NCBI GenBank assembly: GCA_035943195.1
Contig: DASZCK010000341.1
Location: 26,689 to 90,688, forward strand
Reading direction: 5' to 3'
DNA from: DAIDKA01 sp035943195
Lineage (GTDB): Bacteria; Pseudomonadota; Gammaproteobacteria; Steroidobacterales; Steroidobacteraceae
DNA: 64,000 bases
The number at the start of each line of letters is the position of its first letter. Positions within the stretch are counted from its first letter, which is position 1. Made by a program: the position numbers and the translations under genes. This document shows positions 42,434 to 50,410 of the stretch, in pieces. The notes beneath the pieces were generated by a model. That model was given only the letters and a program-made list of their open reading frames with translations. It made no database searches and was not told the origin of the DNA.

Positions 42434-44050
42434 GTGAAACGACAGCTGTCGACCCTCGGTCTTGGCGTCCTCATGTTCGCAGGTATGCTCGGCGCGCAGG
42501 CAGACAATGAGATCTCAGAATCAGGTCATCAGGTGCGCCATGTGCTTCTGATCAGCGTGGATGGCCTGCATGCACTGGACCTCGCCAACTACGTGGCTTC
42601 TCATCCGGGCTCCACGCTTTCAGCGCTGAGCCAGCATGGGGTTACCTATACGAACAATGCGACCACGACTCCGTCGGATTCCTATCCGGGCCTGGCATCA
42701 CTGGTAACGGGAGGCTCGCCCGTCACCGCCGGATTCTGGTACGACGATACCTACAATCGGGCGCTGTCGCCGCCCCGGCTGACCGACGGACTGGGCAATC
42801 CCGGGGGCGCCTGTCCTGGCACGGTCGGGACGAATGTGGCGTGGGACGAGGCAATCGACGTCGACCTCACGCGCCTGGATGGCGGTGGTGGCATCAATCC
42901 CAAGTACCTGGTGCGCAATCCGAACAACGGCTGCCAGACGATCATGCCGCACCAGTACGTGCGCGTGAACACGATTTTCGAGGTGGTCAAGGCTCACGGT
43001 GGGACGACGGCCTGGACCGACAAACACCCCTCTTACGAGTGGACCAACGGTCCGAGCGGCAAAGGAGTCGATGATTTCTATGGTCCTGAAATCAATTCAA
43101 TTCCGGTGGCCCTGCCGCAGTTTGCGGGTTGCGCAAAAGTGCCATTCGTGGACTCGACGCCCGATGACGGCTGGACCAACAGCTTTGCCGACATCCGCTG
43201 TTACGACATGCTGCACGTGCAGGCCGTCATCAACCAGATCGACGGCTTCAACCACGATCACAGCCGGCGAGTCGGAGTTCCCACCGTGTTTGGCACGAAC
43301 TTCCAGGCGGTCAGCGTAGGCGAGAAGCTTGCGGTGGATCCGGTGACGGGCGACAAGGGAGGCTATGCGGATGTTGCCGGAACGCCGAACTCGGGACTGG
43401 CCCAGGAACTTGACTTCGTCGACCAGTCGCTGGGGGCCATTGTCGGTGAGCTCAAAGCCCAACGACTCTATGACTCGACGCTGATCATCGTCAGCGCCAA
43501 GCATGGTCAATCGCCCATCGATGGCTCAAAGCGGCATGGAATCGGCGGCGGGCAACCCCCCGCGACCATTGGCTCGGCAGATGCCTTTGACATTTCCGAC
43601 GATGGATCGCTGATCTGGCTCACCGACCCGTCACTGACGCCGTCGGTGGTCGCACAGCTGAGCCAGCCCAGCACTCAGCAGGCGCTCGGCATTCAGGAGA
43701 TCTTCGCCGGCGCTTCGCTGCGCAACAAGTTCGATGATCCACGGCTCGACCCACGCACTCCGGACATCATCCTGAAGGTCAATACCGGCGTAATCTTCAC
43801 GGGCGGTTCCAAATTGTCCGAGCACGGCGGCTTCAACGAAGATGATGTGCACACTGCGTTGCTGGTGTCACTGCCGAACCTGGAGCCGGCCACGGTGGCG
43901 GCGGCAACCAGCAATCAGCAGGTGGCGCCAACCATCATCAGGGCATTGGGGTACGACCCCTCGGAGCTTCAGGCGGTGCGCAAGGAGCAGATCCACGTAT
44001 TGCCCTTCCTGTTCACCGGTGAGGAGGCATCCGGGCCGACCGGATTCTGA
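42434..44050 (+). CDS. Alkaline phosphatase superfamily (type I phosphodiesterase/nucleotide pyrophosphatase-like)
   Basis: A 538-residue secreted enzyme beginning with GTG 42434 after AAGGAAGGAAA. Signal peptide: LSTLGLGVLMFAGMLGAQA. Metal-binding and catalytic regions are VRHVLLISVDGLHALDLANY (first Asp), NATTTPSDSYPGLASLVTGG (the nucleophile is probably a Thr or Ser here), IIVSAKHGQSPIDGS and SKLSEHGGFNEDDVHTALLV (metal Asp/His). The layout matches NPP-type phosphodiesterases. A 14-bp stem-loop follows the stop. It may hydrolyse a phosphodiester or nucleotide; the substrate is not known. Confidence 0.88.
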   Translation: MKRQLSTLGLGVLMFAGMLGAQADNEISESGHQVRHVLLISVDGLHALDLANYVASHPGSTLSALSQHGVTYTNNATTTPSDSYPGLASLVTGGSPVTAGFWYDDTYNRALSPPRLTDGLGNPGGACPGTVGTNVAWDEAIDVDLTRLDGGGGINPKYLVRNPNNGCQTIMPHQYVRVNTIFEVVKAHGGTTAWTDKHPSYEWTNGPSGKGVDDFYGPEINSIPVALPQFAGCAKVPFVDSTPDDGWTNSFADIRCYDMLHVQAVINQIDGFNHDHSRRVGVPTVFGTNFQAVSVGEKLAVDPVTGDKGGYADVAGTPNSGLAQELDFVDQSLGAIVGELKAQRLYDSTLIIVSAKHGQSPIDGSKRHGIGGGQPPATIGSADAFDISDDGSLIWLTDPSLTPSVVAQLSQPSTQQALGIQEIFAGASLRNKFDDPRLDPRTPDIILKVNTGVIFTGGSKLSEHGGFNEDDVHTALLVSLPNLEPATVAAATSNQQVAPTIIRALGYDPSELQAVRKEQIHVLPFLFTGEEASGPTGF

Positions 44051-44063
44051 CCGGACCAAAATG

Positions 44064-44095
44064 CCAGGCGGGCGCCCCCAAGGGCGCCCGCCTGG
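44064..44095. terminator. Perfect 14-bp hairpin with CCAA loop
   Basis: CCAGGCGGGCGCCC (44064-44077) pairs with GGGCGCCCGCCTGG (44082-44095) around CCAA. It begins 14 bp after the phosphatase-superfamily gene stop. There is no U tract on the plus strand; on the minus strand GCATTTTGG follows. It probably ends or stabilises the transcript of the upstream gene before the alpha/beta hydrolase gene. Confidence 0.65.
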
Positions 44096-44140
44096 CGGCG
44101 CCATGGACGAGATCACGCCTGCGGCGTAGGGTGCGTACAC

Positions 44141-45178
44141 ATGAAAGCATTGCTTCGCGTGTCAGCAGCCTGCCTGCTCGCAGTGTGCACGGTCTCAATC
44201 TCCGCTCAGCCAAAGTTGGTGACTGAAGAGTTCATGCTGCCCACCGCGGATGCCGGTATTTCAATCTATGTGCGCAACAAGCATCCAGCGAGCCTGAAGA
44301 AGGTGCCGTCGAACCGGGTGCTACTGTATGTCCACGGCGCGACCTATCCCTCGGAGACTGCCTTCGATCTCGAATTGAACGGGCTGTCATGGATGGACTA
44401 CATCGCCGAGCGTGGCTACGACGTCTACCTGGTGGATGTGCGCGGTTACGGCAAATCAACACGCCCAACGCAGATGGATCAGCCGCCCGAGCAGAATGAA
44501 CCCATCGCGCGCACCGAAGCGGCGGTCAAGGATGTGGGCACCGCCGTGGATTTCATTCTGAAGCGGCGGGGAGTGAAGAAGCTCGATCTGCTGGGGTGGT
44601 CCTGGGGAACCGTGACCATGGGCTGGTACACGGCGCAGCACAATGACCGGGTCGACAAGCTCGTGCTGCTCGCACCATTGTGGCTGAGCCAGTCACCGCG
44701 TCCGGCCTCCACCGCCAAGCTTGGTGCCTATCGAACCGTCACGCGTGCGGCGGCCAAAGCGCGCTGGCTGGCGAGGGTTCCGCCGGACAAGCAGGCGGAC
44801 CTGATCCCGGCGGGATGGTTTGACGCTTGGGCCGACGCGACTTTCGCGACCGACCCGGTTGGAAATGCGCGGACGCCGCCGGTGCTGCGTGCACCCAATG
44901 GTGTGATGGCTGACAACCAGGACTTCTGGGGCCGGGGCATGCCGATTTACGATCCGGCCGAGATTCGCGTCCCGACATTGCTCGCGCATGCGGAATGGGA
45001 CGCGGATCTGCCCAGCAGCATGTTCTACGCATATTTCGGCAAGCTGGTGAATACGCCCTACAAGCGCGCGGTGCAGATCGGAGAAGGCACGCATACGATA
45101 ATGCTGGAAAAGAACCGGATGCAGCTGTTTCAGGAAGTTCAGCAGTTTCTGGATGACACGGTGCACGTCGGGCAATAG
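44141..45178 (+). CDS. Secreted alpha/beta hydrolase
   Basis: A 345-residue protein with a signal peptide (VSAACLLAVCTVSISAQ). The alpha/beta hydrolase fold is recognisable: RVLLYVHGATYPSETAF (oxyanion-hole strand), YDVYLVDVRGYGKSTRP, the nucleophile elbow GWSWG (Ser near residue 153), VDKLVLLAPLWL, HAEWDADLPSSM (acid) and GEGTHTIMLEKNR (His near residue 317). All three triad residues are present, so it is likely to be an active serine esterase or amidase. It shares a small intergenic gap with the phosphatase-superfamily gene upstream and its end lies 11 bp from the convergent nitrilase-like gene. Confidence 0.88.
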   Translation: MKALLRVSAACLLAVCTVSISAQPKLVTEEFMLPTADAGISIYVRNKHPASLKKVPSNRVLLYVHGATYPSETAFDLELNGLSWMDYIAERGYDVYLVDVRGYGKSTRPTQMDQPPEQNEPIARTEAAVKDVGTAVDFILKRRGVKKLDLLGWSWGTVTMGWYTAQHNDRVDKLVLLAPLWLSQSPRPASTAKLGAYRTVTRAAAKARWLARVPPDKQADLIPAGWFDAWADATFATDPVGNARTPPVLRAPNGVMADNQDFWGRGMPIYDPAEIRVPTLLAHAEWDADLPSSMFYAYFGKLVNTPYKRAVQIGEGTHTIMLEKNRMQLFQEVQQFLDDTVHVGQ

Positions 45179-45189
45179 CTAGACGATGG

Positions 45190-46014
45190 TCATGGCCGCT
45201 CCGACTTGAAACTGCGATCGTGCGGATTCGCGGGATTGGCGCCCGGGATGGGAACGGTGATGCTGGCTGGGTGCGGCTGTTGTTCTCGGCGCTGTCTTGC
45301 GATCTGAGGCGATGCTGGAAGCTGAAGGTCCACGGTCACAAAAGGCTCTGATGCATCGGTCAGCGCGAGGATCTTGCCCTCGGGGTCGACAATCCAGCCG
45401 CCTCCGTCCGGAGCGCGATTGGAGGAAGCGGAAAAGGCGTGTCCCCGCTTGGCAGCGTTTGCAGCCGCGCCCAGCCAATGATGCAGCTCGCCGGCCGGTG
45501 TGGAGCGGGGCGTAATGAGCAGGGTGACGCCGGCGCGCCAGTATTCCTCGACGGCCCGGATATCCAGAAGCTCTGCACCGATCAAAAAGCCTGAGAGCGA
45601 AGCGCCGATTGCGACCGGCGTGAATTCCCGAGGCGAGCTGACATACCAGATCGGTTCCCAGCAGCCTTCCCGATTCTCAAGGCGTGACTTGGCATGCACG
45701 CTGCGCAGGCCCTGGTCGGCGTCCCAGAGGAACGCGGCATTGTTGCGACCATTGCCGAAGTCCACCGGACGGGTGCCGGCGAGGCGTGCGGGGCCGAATT
45801 CAGCAAAGCGTACCTCCCATCGAACATGCGCCTCGACAGCAGCCTGCCAAGATTCGCCGCGGAACGAGGAACTCCGGGCCAGCCATGGGCTGAATGGCAA
45901 CTCCGGCAGAAGCACCAGATCACTGGCCCTGGATCGAGTGTGCGCCACTAATCGGGACCACGCCTCGTCGAGCGAGTCCCCACCGTCGGGCAGCTGGCAG
46001 ACAGTGATTTTCAC
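45190..46014 (-). CDS. Nitrilase/CN-hydrolase-like protein without the catalytic cysteine
   Basis: A 274-residue protein of the carbon-nitrogen hydrolase superfamily, judged from its start MKITVCQLPDGGDSLDEAWS, the Glu in DLVLLPELPFSPW (E38), and the Lys in RSVHAKSRLEN (K109), the first two members of the Glu-Lys-Cys triad. The usual Cys lies in LICYD.RFPE; here the matching segment is GFLIGAELLDIRAVEEYWRA, with Gly (G146) at the Cys position. The later motif VTLLITPRSTP is preserved. It is thus probably a pseudo-enzyme or uses another chemistry. No signal peptide is present, so it is cytoplasmic. The end is 11 bp from the alpha/beta hydrolase stop. Confidence 0.8.
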   Translation of the reverse strand: MKITVCQLPDGGDSLDEAWSRLVAHTRSRASDLVLLPELPFSPWLARSSSFRGESWQAAVEAHVRWEVRFAEFGPARLAGTRPVDFGNGRNNAAFLWDADQGLRSVHAKSRLENREGCWEPIWYVSSPREFTPVAIGASLSGFLIGAELLDIRAVEEYWRAGVTLLITPRSTPAGELHHWLGAAANAAKRGHAFSASSNRAPDGGGWIVDPEGKILALTDASEPFVTVDLQLPASPQIARQRREQQPHPASITVPIPGANPANPHDRSFKSERP

Positions 46015-46221
46015 CTTCCGAATATGCGACTGCTTGGAGTTTGTGCCATCCGGCGGTGGCGGCGCTCTCGGGTAAGAGATTGCCTACCACCGAATTTTGC
46101 CGGCCCTCGCAGCGTATGGACTCAAATCCGACGTATAAGGATGCACTATCGGTGGAGGCCAGGTCGCGCAGCCCGAGTCCGGGGCTGAGCAGTGCGCGGG
46201 AACCCTTGGAGGTGAGCGAGC

Positions 46222-47154
46222 GTGAAGACTGCAGTACTTCTGGCGCAGGGGCCGCGGGTTCGCTCGCTGCGCGTTACCACTCTGATGCTGCTCGATCATG
46301 CAATCGAATCCCTGCAGGCGCACCAGGACGAGAAGGTCGTTCACAACATCCGCAAGACCACCAAGCGCATCAGGGCCGCATTGCGTTTGTTGCGCGAGTG
46401 TCTGGGACCGCAGGCCTTCCGGCGCGACAACCGGCGGGTGCGGGACGCAGCCAGGCCCCTGACCGCCATTCGCGACACCTTCGTGCTCACACGGACGCTT
46501 GCGACCTTTCCCGGGCACCCCCTGTCCCTGCAGCACGTCCTGGATTCCAGATATCAGCGCGCCCGCCGAACGTTTGCGCGGCAGGGGGCGCGTATTGCCC
46601 TGCAACAACTTCTGGCGACGCGAGACCAACTCGTCGGATGCTCCTTCGCCGACTCCGAGCCGGCATCGGCGACGAGCGGCGTCAAACACACCTACAAGAG
46701 CGGACGCAAGTCGCTCCGCAAGGCGAAATCCCGCAATGATGAGGCGCTGCACGAGTGCCGCAAGCAGGCGAAGCAACTGCGCAACCAGCTCGAGCTGCTC
46801 GGGACCGTCTTCAATGCGAGATGCAAGAAGCTGCATCGTCGTGCGGATCGGCTCGCGCGGGCATTGGGGGACGACCACGATCTGAGCGAACTCGCGCGCG
46901 CGCTGCGCCAGAGGCCATCCGACCGGGCACTGAGCAAGCAGATCAAGAAGCGGCGCCGCAAGCTGCAGTCACGCGCTTTCAGGCTGGGCAAGCGGCTGTA
47001 CCGGCATCCCGCCAAACACCTAAAGAGGACTGTTGCGGCGCTGCGGTCGAGACCACCGGACCTGCACGAGAGGCAAACCAAAGGAGTGACCGATGGCTAC
47101 CAAGGCGAAAGCGGGCGCGCGACGGCGCACCACCATGGCCAAACGATCCAGTAA
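46222..47154 (+). CDS. CHAD-domain protein
   Basis: A 310-residue, strongly basic helical protein, GTG start after GGAGGT. CHAD (conserved histidine alpha-helical domain) proteins bind polyphosphate through basic surfaces. The signature segments are DEKVVHNIRKTTKRIRAALR and LLRECLGPQAFRRDNRRVRD, with AARPLTAIRDTFVL. A second half repeats DEALHECRKQAKQLRNQLEL and HRRADRLARALGDDHDLSEL. Two helical-bundle halves each carry the conserved His and Arg/Lys. A link with the ppk2 at 16741 is inferred, not shown. Its 3' end overlaps the DUF3175 gene by 62 bp in another frame. Confidence 0.88.
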   Translation: MKTAVLLAQGPRVRSLRVTTLMLLDHAIESLQAHQDEKVVHNIRKTTKRIRAALRLLRECLGPQAFRRDNRRVRDAARPLTAIRDTFVLTRTLATFPGHPLSLQHVLDSRYQRARRTFARQGARIALQQLLATRDQLVGCSFADSEPASATSGVKHTYKSGRKSLRKAKSRNDEALHECRKQAKQLRNQLELLGTVFNARCKKLHRRADRLARALGDDHDLSELARALRQRPSDRALSKQIKKRRRKLQSRAFRLGKRLYRHPAKHLKRTVAALRSRPPDLHERQTKGVTDGYQGESGRATAHHHGQTIQ

Positions 47155-47437
47155 GCGGGCCGAAGGAGGCAAGTGGTCCAAGCGAGTCATGGAACGCAGT
47201 GATGCAATGGACCTCAAGCGCGGAGTCTTCAAGCTGAAAAGCGCCCGTGCCATCGCGCGCTCGCTGAAGAGCTCGTCGCAAGCCAGTCATCGCCGCAAAT
47301 CAAGCCCCTTTCGTTCGGCGATGTCCATGCTCAATTTCGAGATCAACCGCGCGGGGAAGAACTTAAGTGCAGAGCGCCTGAAAGTGCTGAATCAGGCCAA
47401 GGTCGAGCTGCGCAAGGCTTTTGGTCGCGCTGCTTAG
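47093..47437 (+). CDS. DUF3175-family protein
   Basis: A 114-residue basic protein whose start lies inside the CHAD gene (ATG 47093, with AAGGAG 8 nt upstream). The core reads GKWSKRVMERSDAMDLKRGV, FKLKSARAIARSLKSSSQAS and SPFRSAMSMLNFEINRAGKN, then LSAERLKVLNQAKVELRKAF, which I recognise as the DUF3175 pattern. The N-terminus (KAKAGARRRTTMAKRSSKR) is Lys/Arg-rich. Function unknown; the arrangement with CHAD suggests a role in chromatin, polyphosphate or stress. Confidence 0.82.
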   Translation: MATKAKAGARRRTTMAKRSSKRAEGGKWSKRVMERSDAMDLKRGVFKLKSARAIARSLKSSSQASHRRKSSPFRSAMSMLNFEINRAGKNLSAERLKVLNQAKVELRKAFGRAA

Positions 47438-47449
47438 GGAAATTGAGAT

Positions 47450-47650
47450 ATGCCGGAAAAGCGGACCTTGGCTTGAGTCCGAGCCGACAAACGTCAGGGC
47501 AAAGCCGCCTCGACCCAGGCAGGTGAGTTCATCCGGGAAGAAATTGATCACATCCGGGCCGGGGTGCACGGCGCGCGCTCCGCCAAACAGGCCGTTGCCA
47601 TTGGTCTTTCCAAGGCGCGCCGCGCGGACACGAACTCGGCGCTTTTCCTG
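47450..47650 (+). pseudogene. DUF6496-like gene interrupted by an in-frame TGA
   Basis: ATG 47450 opens MPEKRTLA and is then stopped by TGA at 47474-47476. The same frame continues VRADKRQGKAASTQAGEFIR, EEIDHIRAGVHGARSAKQAV and AIGLSKARRAD, which is the pattern of small DUF6496-type proteins (MPEKRTLERARRDKREGKAA type). After KARRAD, near 47630, family similarity fades into unrelated sequence. Only the single TGA disrupts the otherwise clean N-terminal part. Either a recent nonsense mutation, a sequencing error, or readthrough is possible. Confidence 0.75.
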
Positions 47651-47708
47651 ATCTTCAGTCATAGTAAGATCCGGGGCGGCTTGGTCCTTCGGCTGGGAGC
47701 GGAATGCC

Positions 47709-49391
47709 TTGATACCGACGTCTGGCGACAACCATCCGCGACGCGCCCGGGCGGGTCTCGTCATTGGAACCGCTGTTGGCCTGCTCGCTTTGCTCGCTGT
47801 CGCCGGGTACTTTCTTGTGCTGCCTGGTCTATCCACGGCACGCCAGCAGCCGCCGGCGATGGAAACCACCGTGGCGGCCTGGCTCTTGCACCACAGCGTA
47901 CCGGAGGTCGAGAAACGCAAAGCCAATCCACTCGGCAAAGATAGTGCGGATATGGTCGCCGGAGCGGACCTGTTTCGCCAGAAGTGCGAAAGCTGCCATG
48001 CGTATGACGGTGCGGGAAAAACCGAAATTGGCGCGGGTGTATATCCGCGCCCGCCCGTGCTGAGCACACTGGTGCCGGCACTCTCTGATGGCGAGATTTT
48101 CTACCACATCCGAAACGGCATCCGGAACACGGCGATGCCGGCCTGGAACCTGCCCGACCGCCAGGTCTGGCAGCTGGTTACGTACGTCAGGCACCTGCCT
48201 CTCGTTGCCTCCCTTGCGCCTGCGGTCGCAACATCCGTGCCAGCGTCGACCACCGGCCATTACGTGGGATCCGCCGCGTGCAAGGGCTGCCACGAGGAAA
48301 TATTCGATCGTTGGAGCCAGACCAAAATGGCCAACATCGTGCGTGATCCGAAAGTGCACCCCGACGCCATCATTCCGGATTTTTCCAAGCCTGATCCACT
48401 GCTGACCTTCACCCAGGACGATGTTGCATTCGTCTATGGAAGTGCCTGGAAACAGAGGTATTTCAAGAAGGTCGGAAACGACTACTTTCCGCTGCCGGCG
48501 CAATGGGACGTCACGCACAAAATCTGGCGTGCGTATCACGTTCCCGACACGGGCGACTGGTGGGCGCCTCATTACCCTGATCCGGGAGATAATTCCAAAC
48601 GGCCGACCGGACCACTGTGTGACGGTTGCCATTCCGTGGGTTACAACATCGAGAACAACACCGTCGCGGAGTGGAACGTCGGCTGCGAGCGTTGCCACGG
48701 AACTGGCTCTGCGCACGTGGAGCATCCGACTCGCGATAACATCATCAACCCATCACGAATGGACTATGTTCAGGCAAACGACACCTGCATTCAGTGCCAT
48801 TCGCAGGGCCAACCGCTTAAGAACCCCATTGAAGGCAAGTATTACGACTGGCCAGTTGGTTTCAATGTGGGACTGAGGCTTGCAGACTTCTGGAAACTTG
48901 AGCCCCACCTTCTGGGGACCCTCACCTTTACGCATTTTCCGGACGGCACGGCGCACAAAAACCGGATGCAGGGAAACGACTTCGTGCAAAGCCTGATGTA
49001 CACCAGAGGCGTCACCTGCTTTTCGTGTCATGATCCCCACGGCACGCCGAATCAGGCGATGCTACGCAAGCCCGTGACTGAAGTGTGTCTGACCTGTCAT
49101 GGCCCGAATACTCAAAATGGCCCTCACGCACAGTCAATTGAGGCTCACACGCATCACAAGGCGGGCAGCCCAGGCAGTCAGTGCGTGGCCTGTCACATGC
49201 CAGCGATCGAACAGACCATCGCCGATGTAAACGTCAGTAGCCACACTTTTCACTTCGTCACGCCGGCGCAAACCGACAGCCTGAAGATCCCCAATGCCTG
49301 CAACGTATGCCACAAGGACAAGCCGACCGCTTGGGCGGCGGCGGCCTTGGCGAGTTGGGGCGACCGCTCGGTTTGGCGCATGAGCAATTGA
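47709..49391 (+). CDS. Nine-haem membrane-anchored c-type cytochrome
   Basis: A 560-residue protein with TTG start, preceded by GGGAGCGG. An N-terminal TM helix (LVIGTAVGLLALLAVAGYFLV) anchors it to the inner membrane. It has nine CxxCH motifs: CESCH (within a class I cytochrome-like domain, residues about 75-170), then CKGCH, CDGCH, CERCH, CIQCH, CFSCH, CLTCH, CVACH and CNVCH in a multiheme c554/NrfA-like part. The last motif is followed by KDKPTAWAAAALASWGD, as in larger proteins that continue with TPR repeats, so this copy may be a short form. Probably involved in periplasmic electron transfer. Confidence 0.9.
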   Translation: MIPTSGDNHPRRARAGLVIGTAVGLLALLAVAGYFLVLPGLSTARQQPPAMETTVAAWLLHHSVPEVEKRKANPLGKDSADMVAGADLFRQKCESCHAYDGAGKTEIGAGVYPRPPVLSTLVPALSDGEIFYHIRNGIRNTAMPAWNLPDRQVWQLVTYVRHLPLVASLAPAVATSVPASTTGHYVGSAACKGCHEEIFDRWSQTKMANIVRDPKVHPDAIIPDFSKPDPLLTFTQDDVAFVYGSAWKQRYFKKVGNDYFPLPAQWDVTHKIWRAYHVPDTGDWWAPHYPDPGDNSKRPTGPLCDGCHSVGYNIENNTVAEWNVGCERCHGTGSAHVEHPTRDNIINPSRMDYVQANDTCIQCHSQGQPLKNPIEGKYYDWPVGFNVGLRLADFWKLEPHLLGTLTFTHFPDGTAHKNRMQGNDFVQSLMYTRGVTCFSCHDPHGTPNQAMLRKPVTEVCLTCHGPNTQNGPHAQSIEAHTHHKAGSPGSQCVACHMPAIEQTIADVNVSSHTFHFVTPAQTDSLKIPNACNVCHKDKPTAWAAAALASWGDRSVWRMSN

Positions 49392-49523
49392 GCGGCTCCG
49401 TCTCCCTCGAAAGGGGGAGACTTTTCTCCTGTATACGGCGTTCGCAACATCTCGCGCCCGGCGAATGGCCCAATTCGATGCACAATTCGATACTTCGTCA
49501 CCCACCTTGGACAGGAGATGGTG

Positions 49524-49934
49524 ATGAATCGATATGCCGAGGGCATTACAGTCGGCGCAGTAGCTGCCGCTCTACTGTTTGCTGCGGGCGTTGAAGCAAG
49601 TCGGCCCGGTCATGCGGCGACTCCGCCCGCCGAGTCCGCATCCCAGGCAGCATTAAGTTCTGCGAATCCGTACCAGACCGCATTTGAGAAGGCGCGTGCC
49701 GATCTCGCCAAGGCACAGTGGCGTTATGAGTTTGCGATCAGGGAACGCGGGCAGGCCGCCAAGCGCCTTGCTGCACACGGTGGATCTCGCAATGATCTTG
49801 ATGCGAGTATTGCCGCAGTTGAGAGCGCAGGTGCTGTCGTTCGGGCTGACCGCACAGCGCTGGCGGTGGCTCAGGAAAAACTGGCTAAGGCCAGTGCAGA
49901 ACCCCCCGCCGAGATCAAGATTGCACAGTATTAG
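49524..49934 (+). CDS. Exported small helical protein
   Basis: A 136-residue protein with ATG 49524 preceded by AGGAG (two ATG/GTG codons nearby). It has an N-terminal hydrophobic segment (ITVGAVAAALLFAAGVEA), possibly a signal peptide or anchor, and then helical Ala/Arg/Gln-rich sequence: FEKARADLAKAQWRYEFAIR and VVRADRTALAVAQEKLAKA. I do not recognise a family. It may be exported and coiled-coil. Confidence 0.65.
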   Translation: MNRYAEGITVGAVAAALLFAAGVEASRPGHAATPPAESASQAALSSANPYQTAFEKARADLAKAQWRYEFAIRERGQAAKRLAAHGGSRNDLDASIAAVESAGAVVRADRTALAVAQEKLAKASAEPPAEIKIAQY

Positions 49935-50114
49935 AGCAGTTCGAACGCACGTGTGGTCTCGAGACCGCAGGCAAATGCTGGGAGTGGTTCCTGGAAGGGC
50001 GGCAGCCGCTCGTAGTAGGATAGCCCTACCGTAGCCGAATGAATCGCGGCATTGGCAGAGCAGTAAGCGCATGCCATTGCAATCTCAAATTGGTCGCGCG
50101 GCCGGAAGAAGTAG

Positions 50115-50399
50115 ATGAGTGACTTGGATAACCTCTTCGCCAGTTGGCGTGCGTTGGCGAAAGAGCGGATCTGCAGTGGCGTGTTGCCGGCGACCGTTGC
50201 CCCCGCTGAGGTACAGGGCCTGGGCGGCAACAACGGCCCGTGCGCTCTCTGCGGCGGACAAATCCCGCACGGTGATTTCCATTACATGATCAGCGTCCGA
50301 AGCGAAGATAAAATCCGCTCCTGGGCATTGCACTTCTTGTGCCACGCTGCCTGGCAGGTCGAGGCCGTCAGCGCCGCGGCAGTCTTACCGGACAGTTAA
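50115..50399 (+). CDS. Hypothetical protein with possible zinc-finger
   Basis: A 94-residue protein with GGAAGAAG before its ATG. The C-terminal half has CALCGGQIPHGDFHYMISVR and LHFLCHAAWQ, a CxxC...C arrangement that might bind zinc. The N-terminal half starts MSDLDNLFASWRALAKERIC. I do not name a family. It lies 11 bp before the GST gene, in the same direction, so may be co-transcribed. Confidence 0.6.
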   Translation: MSDLDNLFASWRALAKERICSGVLPATVAPAEVQGLGGNNGPCALCGGQIPHGDFHYMISVRSEDKIRSWALHFLCHAAWQVEAVSAAAVLPDS

Positions 50400-50410
50400 G
50401 TGCATTGCGC

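Noticed and set aside
49931..50233. A 100-codon minus-strand frame between the exported helical protein and the zinc-finger-like protein
   Set aside because: The portion from about 49935 to 50080 has protein-like composition (LSYYERLPPFQEPLPAFACG) but no good start or family; not enough to call a gene.
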